From Burkholderia stagnalis (GTDB lineage: Bacteria; Pseudomonadota; Gammaproteobacteria; Burkholderiales; Burkholderiaceae): a stretch of DNA of 64,000 bases. Both the position numbers and the translations under genes were made by a program. Shown piece after piece: positions 51,338 to 60,613 of the stretch (positions within the stretch are counted from its first letter, which is position 1; every line of letters begins with the position of its first letter). The DNA is taken from contig NZ_CADESW010000018.1 in NCBI RefSeq assembly GCF_902830275.1, forward strand, positions 1-64,000, read 5' to 3'. The notes under the pieces were generated by a model. That model saw only the letters and a list, made by a program, of their open reading frames with translations. It ran no database searches and had not been told where the DNA came from.

Positions 51338-51889
51338 TTACGCGCCCTTCGCGAGTTCCGCGTCGATCGCGGCGACGAGCGCGGGATCGTCCGAGCCGGT
51401 GTTCGGCGCGAAGCGGGCCACCACCTCGCCGTCACGGCTCACCAGGAATTTTTCGAAGTTCCACAGCACGTCGGGCGCCGGATTCGGTTCGATGCCATAC
51501 CCCTTCAGACGCTCGCGGAACGGGCCGTCGCCCGTGGTCACCGGCTGCGCCTGCGTGAGCGCGCGATAGAGCGGATGCTGATCGCCGCCGACCACCGAGA
51601 TCTTCGAGAACAGCGGAAACTTCACGCCGAACGTGCCGGTGCAGAACGCCTGGATTTCGGCATCGGTGCCCGGCTCCTGGCCCTTGAAGTTGTTCGCCGG
51701 AAACCCGAGCACTTCGAGCCCGCGCTCGCGCTTGTCTTCATAGAGCGCCTCGAGGCCTTCGTATTGCGGCGTCAGCCCGCACTTCGATGCGACGTTCACC
51801 ACCAGCAGCACTTTGCCCTTGAACGCGCGCAGCGACGTCGGCGAGCCGTCGATGGCGTTCACGGGGATGTCGTAGAGGGTCGAGCTCAT
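51338..51889 (-). CDS. Glutathione peroxidase (Cys type)
   Basis: Start 51889 (MSSTLYDIPVNAIDG) gives 183 residues. Peroxidatic Cys lies in NVASKCGLTPQY, Gln in GFPANNFKGQEPG and Trp in VLWNFEKFLV, the complete Gpx tetrad with Cys instead of Sec. No signal peptide. It reduces hydroperoxides with thioredoxin or glutathione in the cytoplasm. It converges with the PHB depolymerase and stands alone. Confidence 0.94.
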   Translation of the reverse strand: MSSTLYDIPVNAIDGSPTSLRAFKGKVLLVVNVASKCGLTPQYEGLEALYEDKRERGLEVLGFPANNFKGQEPGTDAEIQAFCTGTFGVKFPLFSKISVVGGDQHPLYRALTQAQPVTTGDGPFRERLKGYGIEPNPAPDVLWNFEKFLVSRDGEVVARFAPNTGSDDPALVAAIDAELAKGA

Positions 51890-52001
51890 GTCGGGTTCCT
51901 TCCTGTTGGATTGGGCCAGGCAAGACGTGGCGGCCGCGTGCGCCACATGTCGAATACGCGGGAAATCCTAACAGGACTGCGCGGAACGCGCCGGGCGCGC
52001 G

Positions 52002-52979
52002 TCAGGCCCCGGCCTGGCGCGCGTCGCCGCCGTTCGCCTTGCGCCAGCGCGCGAAGGTCCACATGTCGGGCTCGAGCACCGCGGTGTCCAGCCGGCTCCA
52101 GCCGTAGAACGCGCCGTCCCATCCCGGCACGGGCAGCGGCTCGGTCGAGCGGATGTCGGTCATGCCGGGGCGATAGGCCTGGAACGGCCAGAACAGCGGC
52201 ATCGCGCGGCGCGACGCCATGGCGTGCCGTATTTCGTCCGCGCCGCCTTCGTCCGCCACCACGTCGCACTGGAACGTCCACTCTTCCTCGTCCCATGCGA
52301 GAAACACGCTCGGCTGCCCCGCCGCGTCGAACATCAGCACCGCGTTCTGCTCCGGGCGCCAGTAGTACTCGACGATCCGCTCGCGCTCGACGACGGCCTG
52401 CATCACCTCGAGGATGCGCGGGTCGCTGTACGTCGCGCCGATGCCGTGCACGCTCACCTGCCCCCGGTGCGCGCAGTGCCGCGCCTTCGCTTCCGCGAGC
52501 GCGGCGCCCAGCTTCGCCGTCATGTCCGGCGCGGACTTGCGCAGGTACAGGTCGATCAGGGACGCATTGAACGCGTCGACGGCCTCCCGCTCGGTCGCGA
52601 CGCCGGTGAGCAGGATTTTCGTGCACGCGATGTCGTCGAGGGCGGTCAGCAATTCGACGCCGTTCATCTGCGCCATCTCGTAGTCGACGACGACCGCCGC
52701 CACTTCCTCGAAACGCGCGGCGTCGGTCAGCGGGTCGCGGCCGAGCGCATTGGAGCCCTTCTTTTCGAAATCGGAATAGCCGGCCCCCGCCAGCCGCTCC
52801 GGGGTTGCGCGCCGGCCGTGCGATTTGACGAAGCGCAATGCTTCATGCGGCGTGTTGAAAAAGCGGTTCAGTCGCCCGTCCCGAAAGGTCCCGCGCAATG
52901 CGTCGAGAAACCCCGGGTGATCGTCGACGAATACGATCGGCGCTGGATAAAACACCGGCTGGCTGACAAAACGGCGCAT
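52002..52979 (-). CDS. Response-regulator-like protein with novel output domain
   Basis: Start 52979 (MRRFVSQPVFYPAP) gives 325 residues. The N-terminal receiver has the acidic pair VFVDDHPGF, phospho-Asp in VVVDYEMAQMNG, Thr in ILLTGVA and Lys in YLRKSAPD. It contains an unusual insert of about 40 residues between the second helix and the phospho-Asp strand. The C-terminal about 170 residues are Trp/Tyr-rich (EYYWRPEQNAVLMFD, EEEWTFQCDVV) with no helix-turn-helix, GGDEF or other known output. It is divergent from the unknown gene at 53242, with a histidine kinase next to that. Together they look like one signalling module. Confidence 0.8.
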   Translation of the reverse strand: MRRFVSQPVFYPAPIVFVDDHPGFLDALRGTFRDGRLNRFFNTPHEALRFVKSHGRRATPERLAGAGYSDFEKKGSNALGRDPLTDAARFEEVAAVVVDYEMAQMNGVELLTALDDIACTKILLTGVATEREAVDAFNASLIDLYLRKSAPDMTAKLGAALAEAKARHCAHRGQVSVHGIGATYSDPRILEVMQAVVERERIVEYYWRPEQNAVLMFDAAGQPSVFLAWDEEEWTFQCDVVADEGGADEIRHAMASRRAMPLFWPFQAYRPGMTDIRSTEPLPVPGWDGAFYGWSRLDTAVLEPDMWTFARWRKANGGDARQAGA

Positions 52980-53241
52980 AGCGGCCCCGAATGACGTGAA
53001 TCGGAAATTCGGGCCATTCCGCATTCCGGCAGTGGCCCGCATACGAGCGCACGATTATCGGGCATCCCGGCAACCGCCGGCAACTGCCCGGGTATTTCGC
53101 GCCAACGAAAAATCCGCTCGCGCAAACAAGTGCGGATTTACTCGATGCCTGCAAAAAACAGCGACATCTCAAAATAAGGCGCGCCCTTATGAAAAGGGCG
53201 TGCGTGGCTGCCGCATGCAGCTGTTTTTTCTGGAGTCGTCC

Positions 53242-53739
53242 ATGTTGACGCGAGAAACCATTCCGCAAATTCTGTCCCGCAACCCGCTGCTGCTGTCGTC
53301 CGATATCGATGCGGCGACATCGAAAAAGACGTTTCACCACGTCATCGACATTTATCTCAAGGATTCGAATGCTTTCATGAACACCTACTTTGCACGTTAT
53401 TTCGAATGGCAGGGCGTGACCCGCGAACGGTGGTTCCACGAGTGCATTCATGACAACCTGCTGGCCGCGGGCGGCTCGTTCGTCACGAAGCGCGCGCACC
53501 AGGAATACATCCAGGAAACCTTCCCGTTCCAGCGCGTCGATTGCTACCTCAATACGTGGCAGGTGCGCCAGTGCTCGGCCTATCTGCTGTTCCGCTTCTG
53601 CATCGACGGGCGGCCGGTGTCGCTCGGCTACCAGCAGATCATCTTCGCGGGCACCGACAAGCGGATCCGGCGTTTCCCGGCCGGCATCGTCGAGCGGGTC
53701 AAGGAATATGAACTGAACCTGCCGTCGTCCGACAACTAA
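53242..53739 (+). CDS. Hypothetical 165-residue PAS-like protein in two-component module
   Basis: GGAG six bases before ATG 53242. The product (MLTRETIPQIL..., FMNTYFARYFEWQGVTRERWFHECIHD, CSAYLLFRFCIDGRPVSLGYQQIIFAG) has alternating helices and strands like a PAS or LOV-type ligand domain; no signal peptide or membrane span. It lies between a response-regulator-like gene (divergent) and a membrane histidine kinase (convergent). It may sense a ligand or act as adaptor. The family is not recognised. Confidence 0.7.
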   Translation: MLTRETIPQILSRNPLLLSSDIDAATSKKTFHHVIDIYLKDSNAFMNTYFARYFEWQGVTRERWFHECIHDNLLAAGGSFVTKRAHQEYIQETFPFQRVDCYLNTWQVRQCSAYLLFRFCIDGRPVSLGYQQIIFAGTDKRIRRFPAGIVERVKEYELNLPSSDN

Positions 53740-53796
53740 GCAACCGCCTCGCCCGACACGCCCGTGTCGGGCGTCGCAGGCAAACCGCCCGGCGCG

Positions 53797-55188
53797 CTAC
53801 GCCGGCGCGCCCGGCTCTGGCAGCCGGAGCGTGAAGGTCGTCAGCACGCCGGGCACCGATTCGCAGTCGATATGGCCGCCGAACACCTCGCACACCCGGC
53901 GGCAGAACACCAGCCCGAGGCCCGCGCCGCGCCCGTGCGATTTGGTCGAATAAAACGGATCGAAGATATACGGCAGCACGTCGGCGGCAATCCCGGGCCC
54001 CGTGTCGCGAATACGCAGCACGCAGCATCCGCCGTCGCGATCGGCGACGATCTCGACGCGGCTCGTCGCGCCGCCCATCGTCGCCTGCAGCGCGTTCTTC
54101 AGCAGGTTGAACACCACGAACAGCATCAGCGAATCGGACCCGTAGAACTGCAGGCGCGGGTCGATCGGCATGACGTCGATGCGCTCGCGCTCGCCGATCG
54201 CGAACGGATAGCAATCGAGCGCGACGTCGATGCAGCGCCGGATCGAATGCGGCGCGAAGCTCTGGCGATCCACGCGGTCAAGCGTGAACATCGCCAGCGA
54301 CATGTCGACCACCGCATGCGTGCTGCTCACCTGGCGATGGATCGCGGACACCAGCGACGGCAGGCGTTCGAGCTGCTCGGGATCGAGGGTGTCGTCCATC
54401 AGCCGGTGCTTCACGGCGAGCTGGTAGCTGCGCAGCAATGCCGGCATCGCGCTGCCGAGTTCGCCGACATACATGCCGATTGCCGCGAGCGGCGTCGCCA
54501 CCTCGTGCGCGACCGTCGCGGCGGCCAGGAACGGCCGCATCAGCCGATAGCGCACGATCGTCATCGCGAGAATGCCGAGGCTGATCGCGATGAAGATCGC
54601 GCCCGGCGGATAGAACCGGTAGCCGTAGTTCGCCGCGTAATCGACCGCGGCGAGCGAATACAGCCCGAGGCTGAGCAGGCAGAAATCCAGCAGCTTGCGC
54701 TGGTCCGGGGTGCGCGTGCGGCGCTGCGCGACGAACAGCAGCCACGCGCTGCGCGCGGCGACGACGATCGTCTGCGCCACGTGCACCGGGTGCAGGCGCC
54801 CTGCCCGCGGATAGTCGCCGAAATAGAAATGCCCGACGCCGTCGACGACTTCCTTGCCGGCCAGCAGCAACACCGCCAGCACGAGGCTCATCCCGTATGA
54901 CGCGAGCAGCAGCGGGCGCTCATCGGGCCGGCCGGCGACTTCCGTGACGAAGTGATAGAACGTGGTCGGCAGGAACACGATCGACAGGTAGCCGACCTTG
55001 GCGAGCACGTTGGCGATGTCCGGGCGGGTGGTCTGGAACAGGAAGGCCCAGGTCGCCTGCCAGAAGAAGGTGGCGACGCACATCATCACGAACGGCGTCG
55101 AGCGGCGCGTCACGCCTTCGGTCAGCCAGACGTAGACGCCGAAGCCGAGAAAGAGCGCGGACACAAACGCGGGCAGGATCGAATACAT
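53797..55188 (-). CDS. Membrane sensor histidine kinase (7TM N-terminus)
   Basis: 463 residues. The first about 220 residues form seven membrane spans of the HisKA-associated 7TM type (MYSILPAFVSALFLGFGVYVWL..., LPTTFYHFVTEVAG). The phosphoacceptor is in AAATVAHEVATPLAAIG, and the ATPase domain is complete (NLLKNALQAT, DTGPGIA, GAGLGLVFCRR). The layout recalls small-molecule autoinducer sensors such as CqsS/LqsS, but no synthase gene of that type adjoins it. Probable target is the response-regulator-like protein at 52002. Confidence 0.92.
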   Translation of the reverse strand: MYSILPAFVSALFLGFGVYVWLTEGVTRRSTPFVMMCVATFFWQATWAFLFQTTRPDIANVLAKVGYLSIVFLPTTFYHFVTEVAGRPDERPLLLASYGMSLVLAVLLLAGKEVVDGVGHFYFGDYPRAGRLHPVHVAQTIVVAARSAWLLFVAQRRTRTPDQRKLLDFCLLSLGLYSLAAVDYAANYGYRFYPPGAIFIAISLGILAMTIVRYRLMRPFLAAATVAHEVATPLAAIGMYVGELGSAMPALLRSYQLAVKHRLMDDTLDPEQLERLPSLVSAIHRQVSSTHAVVDMSLAMFTLDRVDRQSFAPHSIRRCIDVALDCYPFAIGERERIDVMPIDPRLQFYGSDSLMLFVVFNLLKNALQATMGGATSRVEIVADRDGGCCVLRIRDTGPGIAADVLPYIFDPFYSTKSHGRGAGLGLVFCRRVCEVFGGHIDCESVPGVLTTFTLRLPEPGAPA

Positions 55189-55224
55189 GCGGCTCGGTTC
55201 CGTTTCGAAGGGGGTTCCGCTGCG

Positions 55225-55398
55225 TCATGCCGGGGGCATGGCGGGAGGCAGGGCGTCGTGGGCGCGATCGGTTAGCAGGATGACGCGTCCGGACATTATT
55301 GTGCCGGTGGGCGGTACGGCGCAGGTTGTCTTCTCGAGTATTTGTACTGTTTCGGCCATCGTTCGGGTCGGGCCGACGTTCATCATGCTGGGTTGCAT
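55225..55398 (-). CDS. Small 57-residue ORF upstream of histidine kinase
   Basis: ATG 55398 with GGGAG five bases upstream opens a 57-codon frame (MQPSMMNVGPTRTMAETVQILEK...), ending 36 bp before the kinase start in the same direction. It has no signal peptide or span. Position suggests a short co-transcribed protein or leader; function unknown. Confidence 0.4.
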   Translation of the reverse strand: MQPSMMNVGPTRTMAETVQILEKTTCAVPPTGTIMSGRVILLTDRAHDALPPAMPPA

Positions 55399-55401
55399 CA
55401 T

Positions 55402-55936
55402 GTCTCCCTGATTTCTTTTAGGTCGTTTTAGGTTGTTTTGGTTGTTTGACGGATGACCCGCGTCCGCGCCAGAATTCTGTGATCGCAGACTCTCGCTGGG
55501 GCCCCACCGAAATTCACTGCGGCAGTCGACACTCTGGAATAAACGATTTACCGGAATGCCGTGATTTACACTTAATCGCGCAACGTAAAATTATTCAAGC
55601 AACCCAACCAACATAAACAATATCCGCTGGCCAAATTACATTATTCAATTATCAATTCAGACATATTATTTCCGGCGCAACGCTTATTTATTATGCAGCA
55701 TTTCTGATGAAGTTTTACCTGTCAGTGCTGCGGGGTCATGCCATGCGCGGGCATCCTACCACCGCCAGATACGCGCCGGCCGTCGCCCTGCGACCGCACT
55801 GCCCTTCGCGAAATCCGGGACATCGTCGGCTCCAGGGTATCCGCCAGCCGGATACACTGGCGCCTGCTCATGCGCGGCAGAGGCGGCGGTAGTCATGTCG
55901 CCGCCGCCGCAGATAACGACAATGAATGGAGAATGA
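55402..55936. other. AT-rich intergenic region
   Basis: About 535 bp with long A/T tracts (55560-55700) and no supported gene. It should hold promoters for the small ORF/kinase (minus) and cytochrome gene (plus). Nothing more is recognised. Confidence 0.4.
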
Positions 55937-56773
55937 ATGCTGAAACGCGCGTTTTCTTTGCTTTTGCTGTTGACGGTCAGTCTGATTGGGCAACATGCGT
56001 TCGCCGAGCCCACGATTGAATTCAGGACGGGCGGAGAGATTTGGACGTATACCCGGCAGGCGCTGCTCGCGCGATCGGATCTGGCGGAGGTTCACTTGCC
56101 GCGCGACGTCGCATACGGCAGGCCGATGACCTTCAGCGCCGTGCCGCTGGCCGACCTGCTCGACATCGCGTCGCTGCCCGTGGACGATGTGCTCGAAACG
56201 CGCGCGGCCGACGGCTTCGCCGCGCAGCTGCCGATGGACCTCGTGCGCAATCGCAATCCTGATGGCGCCGTTGCGTGGCTCGCGATCGAGGATCCCGCGA
56301 AGCCTTGGCCGAAACTGCCGGGGAAGGCGGTCAGCGCGGGGGCGTTCTATTTGGTGTGGGTCGGGAAGGAGGTGTCATCGGTGCGTAATGAGCAGTGGCC
56401 TTTCCAGATCGTGCAGTTCGCGACGCAGAAGTCGCCTGTGGCACGGTGGCCGGCGCTTGCTGTAGGTTCGGAATTGTCGGCGACGGATCCGGTTCGGGCG
56501 GGGCAGCGGCTGTTCATTACGCAGTGTCTGGCTTGTCATCGGCTCAATGGGGCCGGTAGCTCGGATAGCGGACCGGATCTCAACTCGCCGATGAATCCGG
56601 TCGAGTATTTTCAGCCTGCGGCGCTGCATCGGTATATCCGTAATCCGGCGGCGGTTCGGGATTGGCCCGGGAGGATCATGCCGGCGTTTTCGCAGGATCA
56701 GTTGAGCGATCGGGAGATTGATTTGATTGTGGGGTATTTGGGGTATATGGCGGGGCGTGGGGGTGGGAAATGA
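55937..56773 (+). CDS. Periplasmic c-type cytochrome with Moco-like N-terminal domain
   Basis: 278 residues. Signal peptide residues 1-23 (LIGQHAFA). The N-terminal about 150 residues resemble the substrate/Moco-binding fold found with sulfite-oxidase-like proteins (AVPLADLLDIA), without the Moco cysteine. One haem-binding CLACH (about residues 193-197) and a distal Met in PGRIMPAFSQDQLSDREIDLIVGYL complete a monohaem cytochrome c domain. It should carry electrons in the periplasm. The partner dehydrogenase is not in the window. Confidence 0.85.
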   Translation: MLKRAFSLLLLLTVSLIGQHAFAEPTIEFRTGGEIWTYTRQALLARSDLAEVHLPRDVAYGRPMTFSAVPLADLLDIASLPVDDVLETRAADGFAAQLPMDLVRNRNPDGAVAWLAIEDPAKPWPKLPGKAVSAGAFYLVWVGKEVSSVRNEQWPFQIVQFATQKSPVARWPALAVGSELSATDPVRAGQRLFITQCLACHRLNGAGSSDSGPDLNSPMNPVEYFQPAALHRYIRNPAAVRDWPGRIMPAFSQDQLSDREIDLIVGYLGYMAGRGGGK

Positions 56774-57209
56774 GGGTGGTGAGTCAGGGGGCAGCGCGGG
56801 TCGTATAGGATCGTGACGGGTAAGCATGTGGCTTGACGAATGGCCGGACCGGTTGGGGAAATCGGCCAATAGTTGCCGATCGCGCAACATTGAAAATGGT
56901 CACTCCAATATCTAGTTCACTCCGGAACCCGCCCGCTAACCGATAAGAGTAAATGGACCATACTCGACATCCCTGTATCGCATCCGCCAGTCGGTTATAC
57001 TGCTCAATGCTCACCTGATTACTCAGCAAATCCATCCGTTCGCACCTCGCCTCGTGGGATGCGCGAGCGGATATGGGAGGGCAAATGGGCCCCGACACAC
57101 ATATTGCTGCGCTCGCACCATTAGGATAGGTACGATTAAACGTTGTCCGCAATCGCATGGTCGATCTTGCTTGCGGTCTCCGAGGCCGCACGTCATAGGA
57201 GCGTTCGGT
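56774..57209. other. Intergenic region upstream of conflict operon, possible gene remnant
   Basis: A minus-strand frame starting MDLLSNQVSIEQYNRLADAIQGC (about 57036) looks like the beginning of a real protein but degenerates quickly; no homologue was recognised and no ribosome site is clear. It may be a relic of the element that brought the operon at 57210. Confidence 0.3.
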
Positions 57210-57557
57210 ATGGATAAGTCGACATTGGTGATCTCCGTAAAGGGTGCGACATCACGCGAGGCGAATCTCCTGTGTTCGAATCTCGAGGATCAGTTAAATC
57301 ACAACGTTCGTGGAATTGAGCTTTCGCGGAGGAAAGATGATGGTGATTCTCTCGACTTGGGCACGACGATAGTCGCAATAATCGGCACGCAGTTTGCTGT
57401 CGAGATGGCTAAAACGTTGCATGCGTGGTTGTTGCGCAATAATAGTGCCGATGTGACCGTTAATGGATTTCATGTGTCAGGTGTTTCTCCTGAGGACGTT
57501 AAAGATATCATTCAGATGCAACTTGATACGAGGCGGGGGAACTCGGACAAGTCATGA
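57210..57557 (+). CDS. EACC1-like effector-associated component
   Basis: TAGGAG lies eight bases before ATG 57210; 115 residues. The segment LDLGTTIVAIIGTQFAVEMAKTLHAWLL, then short strands ending in HVSGVSPEDVKDIIQMQL, is the pattern of EACC1 proteins. In bacterial conflict systems these tether effectors such as caspases to a membrane. The hydrophobic middle supports membrane association. Its stop overlaps the ATG of the caspase-like gene. The match is from family memory. AT-rich composition suggests acquired DNA. Confidence 0.7.
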   Translation: MDKSTLVISVKGATSREANLLCSNLEDQLNHNVRGIELSRRKDDGDSLDLGTTIVAIIGTQFAVEMAKTLHAWLLRNNSADVTVNGFHVSGVSPEDVKDIIQMQLDTRRGNSDKS

Positions 57558-58874
57558 CACCGATGTCAGTGAAGTCATGCGTCGTTTTATTGGGCGCAAG
57601 CGAATATCCCCTTTATCCGGCGTTGAACGTCGCGTCCGCACGCTCATCAGCTACGGCTCTAAAAGATTATTTCATATCCGCAAGAGGTCTTCAGGTAGCA
57701 CCTGAAGACTTTCTTGATTTGTTTGGATCTCAACTCAATAACACCGACCAGCTGCTTAAAATGAGCAGGCACATCGAGAGATTTAATGAGAAATGTGAAA
57801 AATCCAATTTCCTGCAAAATGTGTTTTTCATCTATATCGGGCACGGAATTCCACACAGCAAATCAATTTCACTCGCGATCGCATCAACATCAAAAAATCA
57901 ACCACACATTACCTCATTGAAGGTTTCGGATTTTGCCGACGAGATAAAAAAAACTAGCCGCATGGTCTCGCCGATTTGTTATTTTTGACTGCTGTTATGC
58001 TGGCGCAGGGATAGGAGAATTTTTGTCGGCTGATGGTGGATTGGAGGCCACTGCGAGCCGCGCATTCGAATCTCATCGCCAGCAGAAAAAACGCATGCAT
58101 CCGATCAGAGGTACAACAGTTTTGTGTGCAGCCGATAAGGATTCGCAGGCCAAGGCACCCAGGACGCAAGTGTTCACTGCATTTTCCGGAATCTTAATTG
58201 ACGTGTTGCTGAATGGGAAAATCAATGGACCATCATTGTTTTCTCTGAGAGATATCGTGAATATCGCTTGCACGAGAATTAAAGAGATGGAAGATGTGCC
58301 GATGCCCGTGCTGCTGTCTCCTGATCAAACAGAGGGTGATCTAGCGGATCTAGACATGTTTCCCAACCAGGCCGCAACCGTAAAAATTCACTACACTAAT
58401 CCGCCGATAGAGACTTCGCGCCCCCCAATAGTCAAAAAAACAAGAAAAATCTCAATTCTTATCACCGTTTTAACCACTATAGTTCTTGTACTGGTGGTGA
58501 AGATCGCTGCGTGGATTGATGGCTCGTTCGGGGAACACACCGACATCGTACCTGCGTACCCCTCCGGCACAGGCGCCGAAGGGGCGGCCGGCACATCAAG
58601 CGCATCCTTACCAAATACTGCTGGCGCAGCAGACAAGGCAGTAGCAGACAAGCTAGCAGCAGACAAGCCGGCAGCAGACAAGCCGGCAGCAGACAAGCTA
58701 GCAGCAGACAAGCCGGCAGCAGACAAGCCGGCAGCAGACAAGCCGGCAGCAGACAAGCTAGCAGCAGACAAGGCAGCCGCATACGCACGAATCTACGACG
58801 ACTATGCCAAATGCCACAACACCGCAGATCAAGACGCATGCTCACGTGTTCCATTGAACTGGGAGCCTCATTAA
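57554..58874 (+). CDS. Caspase-like protease with TM anchor, frame broken at A8 tract
   Basis: The first frame (57554-57988) has the caspase His (FIYIGHG) and stops early. The second (ending 58874) supplies the catalytic FDCCYAGAGIGEF, a TASLL-like VLCAADKDSQA strand, then TAFSGILIDVLLNG. Dropping one A from the A8 run at 57946-57953 joins them into about 439 residues with the intact catalytic pair. After the protease come a membrane span (ISILITVLTTIVLVLVVKIA), ten AADKP-type repeats and a short C-terminal tail. Conflict systems use such caspases as death effectors. It is either phase-variable, decoded by slippage, a decayed gene or a sequencing error; the reading frame shows the break directly. 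Confidence 0.8.
57946..57953 (+). repeat. A8 homopolymer at the caspase frame break
   Basis: Eight A residues follow GAT. With seven, the codons read through to DEIKKLAAWSRRFVIFDCC, joining His and Cys halves. It is suited to slipped-strand change or transcriptional slippage. Confidence 0.85.
58629..58778 (+). repeat. Ten 15-bp repeats (ADKxA) in caspase tail
   Basis: Ten units of the ADK(P/L)A type follow the transmembrane span; 15-bp, in-frame, nearly identical in the middle. They would form an extended lysine-rich stalk outside the membrane. Copy number changes keep frame. Confidence 0.9.
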
Positions 58875-59374
58875 TGAGAGCTATTGCAGTCGTACTATGT
58901 TGCGCCTTGGTACCACTTATTTCTAGTTGTGATACCGGTGGCGAGAAGATTGCGTCGGCTGAACCACCGACATGCGCACAGTTAAGTCAACTGCTCGCAA
59001 ATGCGAAAGATCAGTTTTTAGCAATAAGAACAGGACCGCTAATATCCTCCGGAAGAATTGAATATTGGAGGTCGACAGTTTCAATACCATCATCAGATCG
59101 CTGCATTATCAGACGTGAGTCATACAGTGAAATAAGGTATTCCTGCACATGGGATTTCGGAAGCAACCGAAGCGCGATGGGTGCGTTTTATCGCAGGCTT
59201 GCAGATAGGCTAACATCATGTGTTGGCGATGTCAGAGTGTCTCGCGATGATCGCCACGGTTACACTTCCGTCGAATTAATTCCGACAGGTTCTCTCGATA
59301 CATTGGAGTATGCAGTTTTCGCGCACTACGAACGGCTGCCAGTGGACGTCACTTTTAATATTAAGACAAGATAA
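58874..59374 (+). CDS. Lipoprotein of the conflict operon
   Basis: ATG 58874 overlaps the caspase stop by one base, with GGGAG eight bases upstream; 166 residues. The signal LVPLISSC is a lipobox (acylated Cys19). The mature part is polar with four more cysteines and a beta-rich middle (RCIIRRESYSEIRYSCTWDFG). No known family recognised. Being the last gene of the EACC1-caspase unit and envelope-located, it may be a regulator, inhibitor or sensor of the membrane caspase. This is inference. Confidence 0.7.
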   Translation: MRAIAVVLCCALVPLISSCDTGGEKIASAEPPTCAQLSQLLANAKDQFLAIRTGPLISSGRIEYWRSTVSIPSSDRCIIRRESYSEIRYSCTWDFGSNRSAMGAFYRRLADRLTSCVGDVRVSRDDRHGYTSVELIPTGSLDTLEYAVFAHYERLPVDVTFNIKTR

Positions 59375-60061
59375 AGATAGCGCGGTTAGCTGCCGAAGTC
59401 ATTGATTCGATTGCGGCCGTGGCGCCGCGATTACCTGCCGAAATTGAGCGGTAATGGTACTCGCGTATCCGGGGGCCAATTACAGAATGGCCGGATCCCT
59501 TGCGGTTGAAGTCCGCAACGACAACTGCGCGTTGCGAGTTGTGTTCGCTTGCAGTTTCTCACGAGATGCGTCCTATTCCTCGACGCCGAGGGTGCCCATC
59601 ACACGTTTCCTAAGTACGAGTACTTGCGAGGTATCATCCATCACTGATCTTATCCTTCGTCGGTTCAGCCCGCTGGAACTGGCGTACAAGTCTGCCATCG
59701 CTTCTGTAAGGTGTCCTCGCGTGACGGCGCGGAGTGACTGTTTAGCTCTGCGGATTCAACCCGTCGATGCAACGAATTGATGAAAGCGCTCGGCCGGCGC
59801 AACGGATTGGCAGCAGCCACTGAATGCCCATCAACGACACCGTAAGCGCGCGAAATCTCACTATCGAACGAGGCGCTATATACATGACATAGCGTCGCGC
59901 TACATACGAGTCCCGGCAGGAACCACCACGGATCGATCGGCTTCAGTCGCGTGTCGAAAACTGAAAACGCATTTTCCAAACGAAGATTGAAAAATCACGT
60001 CAATACGGTTACGCATTCAACAAGTCGAACCCAGCAGCCTTGCTTCCGCCTGCCCGACCAC
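59375..60061. other. Intergenic region without recognised gene
   Basis: About 690 bp of lower GC. Two frames (59454-59780 plus, 59665-59979 minus) lack ribosome sites, and neither gives a product I recognise. May contain decayed mobile DNA flanking the conflict operon. Confidence 0.35.
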
Positions 60062-60613
60062 CTAGATTCTCCACTCCCTCCCCAGCAACCCATAAAGCGC
60101 ACTATCCGAAACCTCATCCCCCACAATCCACCGTTCCCGCAGCAACCCTTCCCGCACGAACCCCAGCCGTTCAAGCACCCGCGCCGACGCCGCGTTGCGC
60201 GGATCGATATCCGCCTCAAGCCGATTCAGCTTCAGCGCACCAAACGCATGCTCGACCAGCGCACCAGCCGCCTCACCCATATACCCGCTTCCCCAATGCC
60301 GGCGCTTCAGGCTGAATCCGATCTCCGCCCGCCGGCATTGCGCGTTCACGTGAAAGAGCGCGCACTCCCCGATCACTTCGCCGGTCGCGCGCGATTCGAC
60401 TACACAGTTGAGATCCATCCCGTCCACAGCCGTAGTCAACTTCCGCGCGACCCGTTCCCTCGCCTCATCCAGACCAGTCATCGCCGGAATTGAGAAATAG
60501 CGCATCGCCTCCGCGTCCGACCAGATCTCGAACAGTGCGTGCGCATCTTCTTCCTTGAGCGGTCGCAACGTGAGGCGGGCCGTAGTCAGCGTGGCAGGTT
60601 CAAACAGAGACAT
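60062..60613 (-). CDS. GNAT acetyltransferase, RimJ/RimL-type
   Basis: Start 60613 (MSLFEPATLTTARLTLRPLKEEDAHALF) gives 183 residues. The opening TLTTARLTLRPL is the RimJ/RimL/SpeG-like signature; the acyl-CoA segment is RHWGSGYMGEAAGALV and NAASARVLERLGF is the C-terminal helix. It acetylates an N-terminal or free amine in the cytoplasm; the substrate is not evident. It stands alone at the left of a 380-bp divergent region. Confidence 0.9.
   Translation of the reverse strand: MSLFEPATLTTARLTLRPLKEEDAHALFEIWSDAEAMRYFSIPAMTGLDEARERVARKLTTAVDGMDLNCVVESRATGEVIGECALFHVNAQCRRAEIGFSLKRRHWGSGYMGEAAGALVEHAFGALKLNRLEADIDPRNAASARVLERLGFVREGLLRERWIVGDEVSDSALYGLLGREWRI

Noticed and set aside
58629..58778. 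15-bp repeats as a CRISPR or iteron array
   Set aside because: They are in frame within the caspase tail and encode ADKxA units; no origin genes are near.
59454..59979. Two overlapping frames as genes
   Set aside because: Neither has a ribosome site, codon bias or recognisable motif.
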